From Dawidia soli (GTDB lineage Bacteria; Bacteroidota; Bacteroidia; Cytophagales; Cyclobacteriaceae), in contig NZ_JAHESC010000018.1 of the NCBI RefSeq assembly GCF_018598185.1, positions 1-64,000 of the forward strand: a stretch of 64,000 nt of DNA. Reading direction: 5' to 3'. Position numbers and translations under genes: made by a program. Of the stretch, positions 9,615 to 17,900 are shown in pieces. The notes under the pieces were generated by a model. It was given only the letters and a program-made list of their open reading frames with translations. It was not told where the DNA came from and searched no databases. Each line of letters opens with the position of its first letter. Within the stretch, counting starts at the first letter, position 1.

Positions 9615-9676
9615 CTGGCGCAAGTCTGAGCGAAGCGGTGACTTGTGCCTACTACGATATGCAGTCTGTGACTGCC
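9615..9676 (+). repeat. REP-like two-hairpin repeat, copy A
   Basis: Hairpin 1 pairs GGCGCAAGTC (9617-9626) with GACTTGTGCC (9640-9649), containing one G-T wobble; its loop includes GCGAAGC, a heptamer known to fold into an unusually stable DNA mini-hairpin. Hairpin 2 follows after 11 bases: GCAGTC/GACTGC around a TGT loop (9661-9675). The first 35 bases (9615-9649) are identical to copy B at 10998. It lies between two convergent genes, the usual REP location. Confidence 0.8.
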
Positions 9677-9705
9677 GTGCAGCGCGTAGCGCCCGCATTT
9701 TCGAT

Positions 9706-10758
9706 CTACTCAGACAACAATGAAGCAAGCAGCTCCTGAAGCTTCTCCCCTTTCACATCCTTCGCAATAATACGCCCCCGCGCATCCAGCAGCACATTGA
9801 ACGGTATAAACGACAACGCATAATATTGCGCAACAGGCCCCGTCATGCCTTTCAGGTCTGACAATTGGGGCCAGGTAAGCCCGTCGTTGGCAATAGCACT
9901 TAACCACTTCGGCCGCTCTTCATCCAGCGAGATACTCACGATCTCAAAACCCGCCGGATGATATTTATCATACAACGCTACCAGGTTGGGATGCTCCCGC
10001 CGGCAGGGCCCGCACCAGCTCGCCCAGAAGTCCACAAGCATATAGGTATGTGGCAGCTCCTCACCGCTCATCGGCTTGCCGTCCTTGTCCGCCAGCATAA
10101 AGAACTTAAAGAGCGAACCCCGCTCCGTATGGGCGAGGCGTTGCAGCAGCTTCGCTACGCCATTACTACCCGCGAGCGCCCGCTGCCCGGCCGATAAATG
10201 ATGGAAGATCGTATCGGCCTGCGCGTAGGTTAGCAGGTCCGCATCGCGCAGCAGCTCGGAGCCAACGTTGCTGTCGGGTTGTGCATCCACCAGGGCGAGC
10301 ATGTGGCGATAGAGCGTCTCCGCCTTGGCGGAGTCCGTCTGGTCGGTTTCCAACACGCCACGCCAGAACGTAAAGAAGTCATCTTGCAGTTTTTCGCTGT
10401 ACGAGCCCGTGATGGAAATCGCCTGCAGGTTGTTGACCAGGCGACCGTCGCCATCGACAAAGGTGTGCGTGCGGGCTTTTACGTGAATATTGCCGGAGTC
10501 GAGGTACAGCCAGACGGCGGTGGAAAGACCCTCGAGCTCGAGTACGGCTTGCACAGGGTGCGGCACCTGGCCGGTGAAGTGGAAGGTTTTGTTTTCGACA
10601 GACGCTGTTAAAGCCATGGATTCCTGGGTATTAAGCGTGTAGCGCAACGTTATCGTGCCCGAGTAGCGTCCCTGCAGCTCGCCGGAGATGGTGAACGGAC
10701 GCGGAGCCGCCGCGAGGGATACCGGCAGCAGAATGGCAAACATAAGATACCTGTGCAT
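9706..10758 (-). CDS. TlpA/ResA-like periplasmic thioredoxin with DUF4369-like N terminus
   Basis: A thiol-disulfide oxidoreductase of about 350 aa. A signal peptide (MHRYLMFAILLPVSLAAA) supports a start at 10758; an ATG five codons upstream at 10773 is possible. Residues about 20-115 form a beta-rich domain like the DUF4369 domain often fused to Bacteroidota TlpA proteins. A helical middle section follows, then the thioredoxin fold with the active site DFWASWCGPC (Cys249 and Cys252 from this start) and the cis-proline region FIPFNVLLD. It probably reduces periplasmic disulfides, for example in cytochrome c maturation or stress. It is monocistronic, convergent with M16 and divergent from the RAYT gene. 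Confidence 0.88.
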   Translation of the reverse strand: MHRYLMFAILLPVSLAAAPRPFTISGELQGRYSGTITLRYTLNTQESMALTASVENKTFHFTGQVPHPVQAVLELEGLSTAVWLYLDSGNIHVKARTHTFVDGDGRLVNNLQAISITGSYSEKLQDDFFTFWRGVLETDQTDSAKAETLYRHMLALVDAQPDSNVGSELLRDADLLTYAQADTIFHHLSAGQRALAGSNGVAKLLQRLAHTERGSLFKFFMLADKDGKPMSGEELPHTYMLVDFWASWCGPCRREHPNLVALYDKYHPAGFEIVSISLDEERPKWLSAIANDGLTWPQLSDLKGMTGPVAQYYALSFIPFNVLLDARGRIIAKDVKGEKLQELLASLLSE

Positions 10759-10997
10759 AACAAATAGAACCATAGTAGAACGTCATCATAACGACCCGGC
10801 CGGCCGCTTTAGTATTTCGCCCGCCCCAAACAGTCGTTTGGAAAAAGGGGTTTTACCCGTGTCAAAGCCATACCAAAGCTATACATAAAGCATACTTACG
10901 CCCTACATGCCTTATTCCAGGTTCTTATCCCAACTACCTTCACCTGTATAGCCCTATCCGGACTAACAAGAATGACTGACCCGGTGTAGTAACACAT

Positions 10998-11058
10998 CTG
11001 GCGCAAGTCTGAGCGAAGCGGTGACTTGTGCCGCGATGGTAGGCAGTTTGCAACTGCC
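10998..11058 (+). repeat. REP-like two-hairpin repeat, copy B (left flank of RAYT gene)
   Basis: Hairpin 1 pairs GGCGCAAGTC (11000-11009) with GACTTGTGCC (11023-11032), and hairpin 2 pairs GGCAGTT (11042-11048) with AACTGCC (11052-11058) around TGC. It has the same order and spacing as copy A. Together with copy C, which is inverted, it brackets the RAYT gene. The gap 10759-11166 otherwise holds only the inverted repeat at 11117 and the two divergent promoter regions. Confidence 0.85.
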
Positions 11059-11116
11059 GTATCCGTATTTTTCCGGTATTTCCCCAAAACTAATTAGCAG
11101 TCCTTATGCCACCCTT

Positions 11117-11137
11117 ATCAATATAATTTATATTGAT
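11117..11137. promoter_or_regulatory. Perfect AT-rich inverted repeat upstream of the RAYT gene
   Basis: ATCAATATAA (11117-11126) and TTATATTGAT (11128-11137) are exact reverse complements around one central base, ending 29 bases before the RAYT start. It could be an operator, a promoter-overlapping binding site or a transposase recognition site; the sequence alone does not decide. Confidence 0.5.
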
Positions 11138-11166
11138 GCTCAATATAGTTCCGACTACCGTTACCT

Positions 11167-11718
11167 ATGAGCAGAAAATATAAATTCCGTGATCCGGCAG
11201 GTGTTTATTTTGTAACTTTTACCGTCATTCGTTGGTTAGACGTTTTTACCCGCAGGGAATATCGCGACATCTTCATGGACAGCCTGCGTTATTGTCAAAA
11301 GAATAAAGGACTTGCACTGTACGCCTATTGCATAATGAGCAACCATGTGCATATGATCGTCTCACAACATGGAGAGCGGGAGCTTCAATCAACCATTCGT
11401 GACATGAAAAAACACACATCAAAGAAAATCATATACGCTATCAGCGCCAATGAAAGGGAGAGCCGCCGGGACTTGCTATTGTGGCAATTTGAAAAAGCGG
11501 GAGCGAATAATGGCAACAACGAGCAGTATCAATTCTGGCAACAGCATAGCCATCCGATTGAGCTGAATACCGAGGAAAAGGTATATCAGCGATTGGACTA
11601 CATTCATGAAAACCCCGTCCGGGCTGGCATTGTTTTGTCGCCGGAGGAATATTTATATAGCAGCGCTATGAATTATGCCGGTATGCCGGAGAAACTGATT
11701 GATGTCATTTTGATCTAG
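11167..11718 (+). CDS. REP-associated tyrosine transposase (RAYT), HUH/Y1 family
   Basis: A 183-aa single-strand DNA transposase of the IS200-like Y1 superfamily. The metal-binding HUH motif is H60-V-H62 within YCIMSNHVHMIVS, and the catalytic tyrosine is probably Tyr145 in LDYIHENPVRAG, the hallmark C-terminal motif of RAYTs. RAYTs recognise and move or process REP hairpins; this gene is flanked by inverted REP-like repeats (copies B and C), which fits that role. It is visibly richer in A+T than its neighbours, suggesting a different history. The frame is complete, without the flanking IS ends or accessory genes of a classical IS200/IS605 element. Confidence 0.92.
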   Translation: MSRKYKFRDPAGVYFVTFTVIRWLDVFTRREYRDIFMDSLRYCQKNKGLALYAYCIMSNHVHMIVSQHGERELQSTIRDMKKHTSKKIIYAISANERESRRDLLLWQFEKAGANNGNNEQYQFWQQHSHPIELNTEEKVYQRLDYIHENPVRAGIVLSPEEYLYSSAMNYAGMPEKLIDVILI

Positions 11719-11744
11719 CTTGGTTTCCGCAAGCCCATGGCTGG

Positions 11745-11819
11745 GGCAGTTACAAACTGCCGACCGTGCAGGCACAAGTTACGCACCTGCGCTATCGCTC
11801 GGCGCTAAACTTGCGCCAG
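11745..11819 (-). repeat. REP-like two-hairpin repeat, copy C (inverted, right flank of RAYT gene)
   Basis: Read on the plus strand, hairpin 2 comes first: GGCAGTT (11745-11751), ACA, AACTGCC (11755-11761). Hairpin 1 follows with arms GGCACAAGTT (11771-11780) and AACTTGCGCC (11808-11817) around a longer, diverged loop. The order is reversed relative to copies A and B, and the position of the G-T wobble confirms that the element is inverted. It begins 26 bases after the RAYT stop and ends just before the convergent receptor gene. Confidence 0.8.
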
Positions 11820-11825
11820 GCGCTA

Positions 11826-14603
11826 TTACGCCTTAAAGTTCCGCAAGGTATACGTCAGCGTCAGCAAGAAATAGCGGTTCAATACATTGGTTTGACGGTC
11901 TTCGATATACGTCTCCGTAATGTCGCGCGAGATACTGTTGTTGTTGTTCAGGATATCATACGCATTGAGCTTTACTTCCAGCGCGTCGTTCTTCAGGAAT
12001 TTGTAACCCAGGCCGGCGTTCCAGAACCAGATGCTCTGGTCGTATTCAGCCGAAAGGCCGCGGTAGAGCGTATTGTTCGCTGTGGTCGTGAAGACGAAAT
12101 GTTTGAGGAAGATCCAGTTGAGACGAAGCGACGACACCTGGTTGAAATAATTGTTGTCGGACTGCTTTTGAAGCGTGTTCTTAACGATGGTGTAGTTGGC
12201 GTTGTACGACAGTGTGAAGTCGAAGTTTTCGCTGATGTTGCTGCTGAGGACAACGCCCTGACTGAGCGCGTAGTTGTTCGCGAGGTTCTTCGCCTGGTTG
12301 ATCAGCGCGGGAATGCGGTTATAGTTCACCCCCGTGTTGACGTTCAGGTTGACTTTAAGCGTCGACAGCGGCGTGCCGTAGGTGAACAGCGCCCGTGCAT
12401 TGCGGTAGCCGCTGATGTTTACCGGGTAGCTCAGCTGCGTGCCGCGCGACAAGAACACGCCGTTTACCGTCTCGTCTTCCGTGGCAATATACGCGGCATT
12501 GGTGATATAGTCGCTGATGAAGCTCCCACTCAACAGGAACAGCAGGCTCGTGGACTTTTCAGTGTTGCTGCGGCCGTAGCGCACGGTAAGGCTGTGCGTA
12601 AAGTCCTGCGCCAGGTCCGGATTACCCGTCCGGAGGAACAACGGGTTCCGGTTGTCGATCACGTTCTGCAGCTGTGATACCGACGGCGCGTTGGTCGACG
12701 TGCGGTACATGATGCGGATGTTCTCGGTTTGGGAGAACCGGTAGTTCAGCATCGCCCGCGGCAACAGGCGCTGAAAGGAACGGTCGACCGAGAATGCATA
12801 CGGAAACTCCTGGTCGCTCTGTAAATGAGAATATTGAAAGTTCACACCGGTCATGGCGCTGAGCTTGCGGTTGTTGAACCGGTAGCTGGCTCCGCCCTGG
12901 TGCGAGATGTACGAGTTCTCGAAAGTGTTCGTAAGCGCCGTATCCAGGTTGTTGTATTCGCCGCCGTCGCCCAGGTTGTAGGTTTCCTTGTCGGTCGTGC
13001 TGCGGGTGTACGACGGTGTGTAGTTGAGCTGTACCTGGCCGAAGCGGCTTATCGGCTCGGTATACGATACGTCCGAAGAGACCGTGTAGCTCTTCGTGTG
13101 CTGATCGGATTGCTGGTCGATCAGTTGCGGCGTGTCGCCGTTGGCATATTCGTTCAGGGAGTATAGTTCCGAGTTGCCGTCACGGTCGCTGGCTTGGGTG
13201 TTGAGATTCACCGAGAACGAACGCCCACGCTTGGAAAACCGGTGGCGGTACAGTATGCTGTTCCCCAGGTTGTAGCCGCTGTTGTCAGATCGGTTGCGGT
13301 TCGTCAGGTGGCTTTCAAGAGAAGTATTGTTGGCCGTGTAATCTCCTTGCAGCGACGACCGCGCATCGTTTGTCTGGAAGCTCAGGCGTGGCGTGATGAC
13401 AAGCGAATTCGCCGTATCGATGGTATGCTCGATCCGGGCATTGATGCGATGGTTGTAGTTGCGGCTGTTGGAGCGGCTCATTTCGCGGTATACCAGGCCG
13501 CTGTCCTGCTCGGTAATATATTTCCGGTTGAGGTCCGTCAGGTTTTCGTTGTCGGCCGTATTAAAGAAATAGCTGCCGGTGAATTCGGTCTTTTTGCCCC
13601 AGCGGTCGGCGTAGTTCAACCCCGCGGAGTGTGTCGTCGAGATCCCGCTTTGCTGGCCTACGGCGAAGTTGTTTCCCCCACCGCCCCCACGGCCGCCGCG
13701 TCCACCCCGGCCACCGCCCCCGCCGCTACTGCTGCTAACACCCAGGAGATCTTCGTTGCTGAAGTTCTGCTGGTTGATATTGTTGGACAGCCCCACCAGC
13801 GATAGCTTGCGCTCGCCGCTAAAGGAATTGATATTGCCCCCCGCAGTATACCGGCCGTCTTCGCCGAGGCCGGCATAGATGCGCCCAAACTGACCGTTGT
13901 TACGGCCCTTCTTCGTCACAATGTTGATGGTCTTGCGGGTATTGCCGTCGTCAAAGCCCGTGAACTGCGACTGCTCGCTGAGCCGGTCGAATACTTCGAT
14001 CTTATCGATGATCTCGGCGGGCAGGTTCTTGAGGGCCAGGTTGGCGTCATCGCCAAAGAATACCTTGCCGTCCACCAATACTTGTTGTACAGCCTCCCCC
14101 TGCGCCTTCACACCGGTGTTGTCGACGGTAATGCCGGGCATCTTGCCGATCAGGTCCTCGGCCACGGCGTCGCGGTTTGTCTTGAACGCATTGGCGTTAT
14201 ATTGTAACGTGTCGCCTTTCTGCTCTACCTGGATCGCGGCACCCTTGATCTCGACTCCTTTTAAAGTCGTGACGCCCGGTGCCAGCGTAATGGTGCCCAG
14301 GTCGGTGTCGGGTTCGCGGATGCTCACGGCCCGCTGGCGTGTGGTGTAACCGATGTAAGAATAGTGTAAAACATAACGGCCCGGAGTTACGTTGGTAAAC
14401 GTGAAACGACCGTCGATGTCGGTCACGACGCCCCTGCGTCGGGTCGAATCGTTGGCTTGTTGCAACACGACACTCACGCCGATCAGCGCGGTGTTGTCGG
14501 TGCTATCGGCGATAATGCCGGTTAAGCGGCGTTCCTGGGCTACAGCATGGTAGGTGGTGGCACCTATCAGTAAGAAGATGAGGCAGATGTACCTGAATAA
14601 CAT
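11826..14603 (-). CDS. TonB-dependent receptor-like outer-membrane beta-barrel protein
   Basis: About 925 aa. A signal peptide (MLFRYICLIFLLIGA, ending AVAQ) is followed by a carboxypeptidase-regulatory-like beta-sandwich (RRLTGIIADSTDNTALIGV, about 25-105), a plug-like domain (DLIGKMPGITVDNTGVKAQG through TRKTINIVTKKG, about 130-230) and a long C-terminal barrel ending TLTYTLRNFKA. It belongs to the outer-membrane beta-barrel receptor group rather than SusC; no SusD follows. The cargo is unknown. A Gly/Arg run (GGGGGRGGRGGRGGGGG) at about 292-308 sits in the first third of the barrel and is probably an extracellular or periplasmic loop. An ATG ten codons upstream (14633) is an alternative start. 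Confidence 0.88.
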   Translation of the reverse strand: MLFRYICLIFLLIGATTYHAVAQERRLTGIIADSTDNTALIGVSVVLQQANDSTRRRGVVTDIDGRFTFTNVTPGRYVLHYSYIGYTTRQRAVSIREPDTDLGTITLAPGVTTLKGVEIKGAAIQVEQKGDTLQYNANAFKTNRDAVAEDLIGKMPGITVDNTGVKAQGEAVQQVLVDGKVFFGDDANLALKNLPAEIIDKIEVFDRLSEQSQFTGFDDGNTRKTINIVTKKGRNNGQFGRIYAGLGEDGRYTAGGNINSFSGERKLSLVGLSNNINQQNFSNEDLLGVSSSSGGGGGRGGRGGRGGGGGNNFAVGQQSGISTTHSAGLNYADRWGKKTEFTGSYFFNTADNENLTDLNRKYITEQDSGLVYREMSRSNSRNYNHRINARIEHTIDTANSLVITPRLSFQTNDARSSLQGDYTANNTSLESHLTNRNRSDNSGYNLGNSILYRHRFSKRGRSFSVNLNTQASDRDGNSELYSLNEYANGDTPQLIDQQSDQHTKSYTVSSDVSYTEPISRFGQVQLNYTPSYTRSTTDKETYNLGDGGEYNNLDTALTNTFENSYISHQGGASYRFNNRKLSAMTGVNFQYSHLQSDQEFPYAFSVDRSFQRLLPRAMLNYRFSQTENIRIMYRTSTNAPSVSQLQNVIDNRNPLFLRTGNPDLAQDFTHSLTVRYGRSNTEKSTSLLFLLSGSFISDYITNAAYIATEDETVNGVFLSRGTQLSYPVNISGYRNARALFTYGTPLSTLKVNLNVNTGVNYNRIPALINQAKNLANNYALSQGVVLSSNISENFDFTLSYNANYTIVKNTLQKQSDNNYFNQVSSLRLNWIFLKHFVFTTTANNTLYRGLSAEYDQSIWFWNAGLGYKFLKNDALEVKLNAYDILNNNNSISRDITETYIEDRQTNVLNRYFLLTLTYTLRNFKA

Positions 14604-14932
14604 AGTAGTCCCACAATCGAAAAATCGTACCATTTTCTTGGTTTGGATCGGAAAAGTAAAGAAAGTCGCGCCAATCGCCAGTAGGTACTACGGGAGCGGT
14701 CGGCAGTAGCCGGCTGACGGTCGACGGTATGGGAAGACTTTTCGACGGGTCGGCCCTACCCCGCCCATTGTTGTTGTAACGAATTGAGCCTGAAAGGGAA
14801 ACATCGGGTATTTTGATAACGTCCAACATCTGGTATCTTCCGGGTGAAAAAAAAATCGATGTGCTTCCATATGGATTCCCGGGTGCTGACGCATCCTGAC
14901 CAAAGTGAAGACAAATCAAAATACGTGTTGCG
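14604..14932. other. Divergent intergenic region (about 330 bases)
   Basis: This stretch separates the divergent beta-barrel receptor and alpha-2-macroglobulin genes and must hold both promoters. I see no coding frame with plausible codon use, no strong hairpin and no promoter matching the Bacteroidota consensus convincingly; a TATTTTG stretch near 14812 is only a partial match to the -7 element. Confidence 0.6.
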
Positions 14933-17900
14933 ATGAAGAATTTCTGGCTGATACTCATACTGAGCGCTATCGCTCACATAAACCTGGCACAAAACACAAA
15001 AAAGATGACTCCATGGGATTACGCAAAGGCCTGGAAAGAGGTCGCGGACTTTGAGCAGAAAGGTCTGCCCAAGTCGGCTCTCACCACGGTCGGGACGATC
15101 TACGCACAAGCAAAAAAGGAAAACAACGCGCCGCAATTGGTAAAGGCCATTCTCTTTCGCTTAAAGCTGATCGAGCACGAAGAAGACGCTACTACGCAGA
15201 ACCTCGAATCCATTCGCACCGAAGCCGAACAGGCTGCTTTTCCCGCCCGGCCGCTGTTGCACTCCATGCTGGCGGAAATGTATTGGCGTTATTACCAAAA
15301 CAACCGCTACCGCTTTCGCCAGCGCAGCGATATGACGGCAGATGCCGAAAAAGGTCGCGACGTAGAGACCTGGGGCCTGGAGCGGATCATTCGCGAGACA
15401 AGCGAGCAGTATACGTTGTCGCTGGCAGAGGCTGCCCAAAGTCAGGCGACACCCATCGATCTGTACCAGGAGATGGTCTATGCCGGCAATGCCAAGGGAC
15501 GCGCTGCCCGCCCTACCCTGTACGATTTCCTGGCACATCGCGCCATCGACTTCTTTGGCGCCGAAGAGCCGTCGATCGCACGACCGGCCTACGCCTTCAC
15601 GCTGGACCAGGAAGCGTACTTCGGCGACGCCCAGGCCTTTGCGGCCCTGACGCTCACCACGCGCGATACGACTTCGCTGAAATTCCAGGCACTGACACTG
15701 CTGCAAGCCCTCACCCGCTTTCACCTGAACGATCGCGACCCCGCCCCGCTCATCGATGTAGACCTGGAACGCCTGCAGTTTGTACGCAGTCACTCCACAC
15801 TATCCAACAAGCTGGAGTTATACCGGGCCGCCCTGGAAACGCTGGAAAAGAAGCTCGAGGCGCAACCGGTGTCGGCGTTGGTGAGTTATTACATCGCGCA
15901 AACGTACGTCGAGACCGCCACACGCTATAAGCCATTGGTGTCGGATGCCCACAAGAACGACCTGAAGATTGCGTACGCGCGCTGTGAAGCCGTGAAGCAA
16001 CGTTTCCCGGGTTCCGACGGCGCGCAGTATTGCGAAAACCTGCAGGCGCAGATCAAGCTGCATGCCGTCAGCGCCAAACTGGAGGAAAACAACCTCCCCG
16101 GCCAGCCATTCCGTTGCCTGGTGCAGTACCGCAACTTCCAGGACCTGCACTACCGCCTGATCCGTGTTACATCCGAGGAAGTACGCGCGCAACGCAAACG
16201 CCAGGAACGCAGCTCCACCAACGACCGCGAGCTCGAGTTCCTGCGGTACTTCCTGGCCAAAGCGCCCGCCCGTACCGGTCGCTTTACCCTGCCTGACGAT
16301 GGCGACTATCAGTCGCACAGCCTGGAGGTGAAGCTTGACGCATTGCCCGAGGGCGAGTACATGGTCATGCTGAGCAACCGCGCCGACTTTTCGGGCGGTG
16401 AGAACGCCCTGGCCTATGCCTTTACACGTGTAACGCTGATCAGCTATATCCACCGGAACCTGCCCGACGGCACCCTCGAGTTCCACGTGCTGAACCGGCA
16501 AACCGGCGAAGCGCTGGCGAGTGTGAAAGCCGACGTATACGGCTCGAAGTACAACTATAACAAAAGCACCTATGAACCGGTACTGGTCGGCAGCTATACC
16601 ACCGATCCGCGCGGGTACGTAAAGGTGCCCTACGTGCGCAACGAAAACCTGAGCGGCCTGTACACCAACTTCACCTACCACAAGGACTTTACCAGCACTG
16701 TGCCGATCGATCAACAGTCGTATTACTACGGTTCGCTGCATCAATACAAGGAACCGCCGCGCGCGGAATATGTACAGACCATGTTCTTTCTCGACCGCGC
16801 GATCTATCGCCCGGGACAGACGATCTATTTCAAAGGCCTCGTGACCCGCACCAATGGTGCGAAGTCGGAGATCGTACCCAGGCATCGTGCCACCGTTACC
16901 TTACAGGATGTCAACGGACAGTCGCGCGGGCAGGTGGAAGTGACCACCAACGAGTACGGCACGTTCAGCGGTACGTTCACCGCGCCTACCTCGGGTCTGC
17001 TGGGCGAGATGACGCTCCGCGCGAACGACAACGGCTCCGCCTCGTTCTCGGTGGAAGAATATAAACGACCGAAGTTCGAAGCCGCCTTCGAGCCCGTCAA
17101 AGCATCGTTCCGGTTGAATGAGACGATCCATGCCGAAGGAAAAGCAAAAGCATACTCCGGGGCGGTGATCGACGGCGCCAAGGTACAATACCGCGTGGTG
17201 CGGGTAGCGCACTTCCCCTATTGGTGGTATTACCGGTGGGGATATTATCCGCAGTCACCGGAGGTGGAGATCGCCCACGGCGAAACCGCGACCGATGCGA
17301 CCGGTAAATTTACCGTCGACTTTACTGCCATTCCCGACCTGACGGTAGATCGCGCTTCCGATCCCACCTTCAGCTATACCCTCTATGCCGACGTGACCGA
17401 CATCAACGGCGAAACGCACAGCGCTACCACCACGGTAACGGTAGGCTACAAGTCCCTCGTACTGCAGGTGCCCGTAACGAACCTGGACAAGGATGCAGCG
17501 AAGACGCCGGAATTGACCATCCGTGCCACCAACCTGGCCGGAGAACCCCAGACAGCCCAAGGCACGATCACGATCTATCCCCTGAAAGCACCCGCCAAAG
17601 CCTTCCGCGCACGCCTGTGGGACCAACCCGATCGTCACCTCTACACGCAGAACGAGTATTACGACCTGTTCCCCACAGACCTGTACGCCGACGAGGCCAA
17701 CAAGTTTACCTGGGAGAAGGACAAGGCCATACTAACGCTTCCTTTTAACACGGCCGGGAAAACAACGTTCACGATCGAAGACCTGTCGAAGTGGAAAACC
17801 GGCGAGTATGTATTGGAAATAACGGCCACCGACAAAGACGGCCAGCCCGTAAAAGAAGTAACATACTTTACCGTGTATTCGCTGCAAGCCAAAACGCTGG

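Noticed and set aside
11766-12677. 303-codon frame antisense to the beta-barrel receptor gene
   Set aside because: Rich in Val/Arg/Gln as expected from the complement of a GC-rich gene; starts inside the REP-like copy C; no recognisable protein features.
15818-16885. 355-codon antisense frame in the macroglobulin gene
   Set aside because: Shadow of a well-supported coding region; composition is antisense-like.
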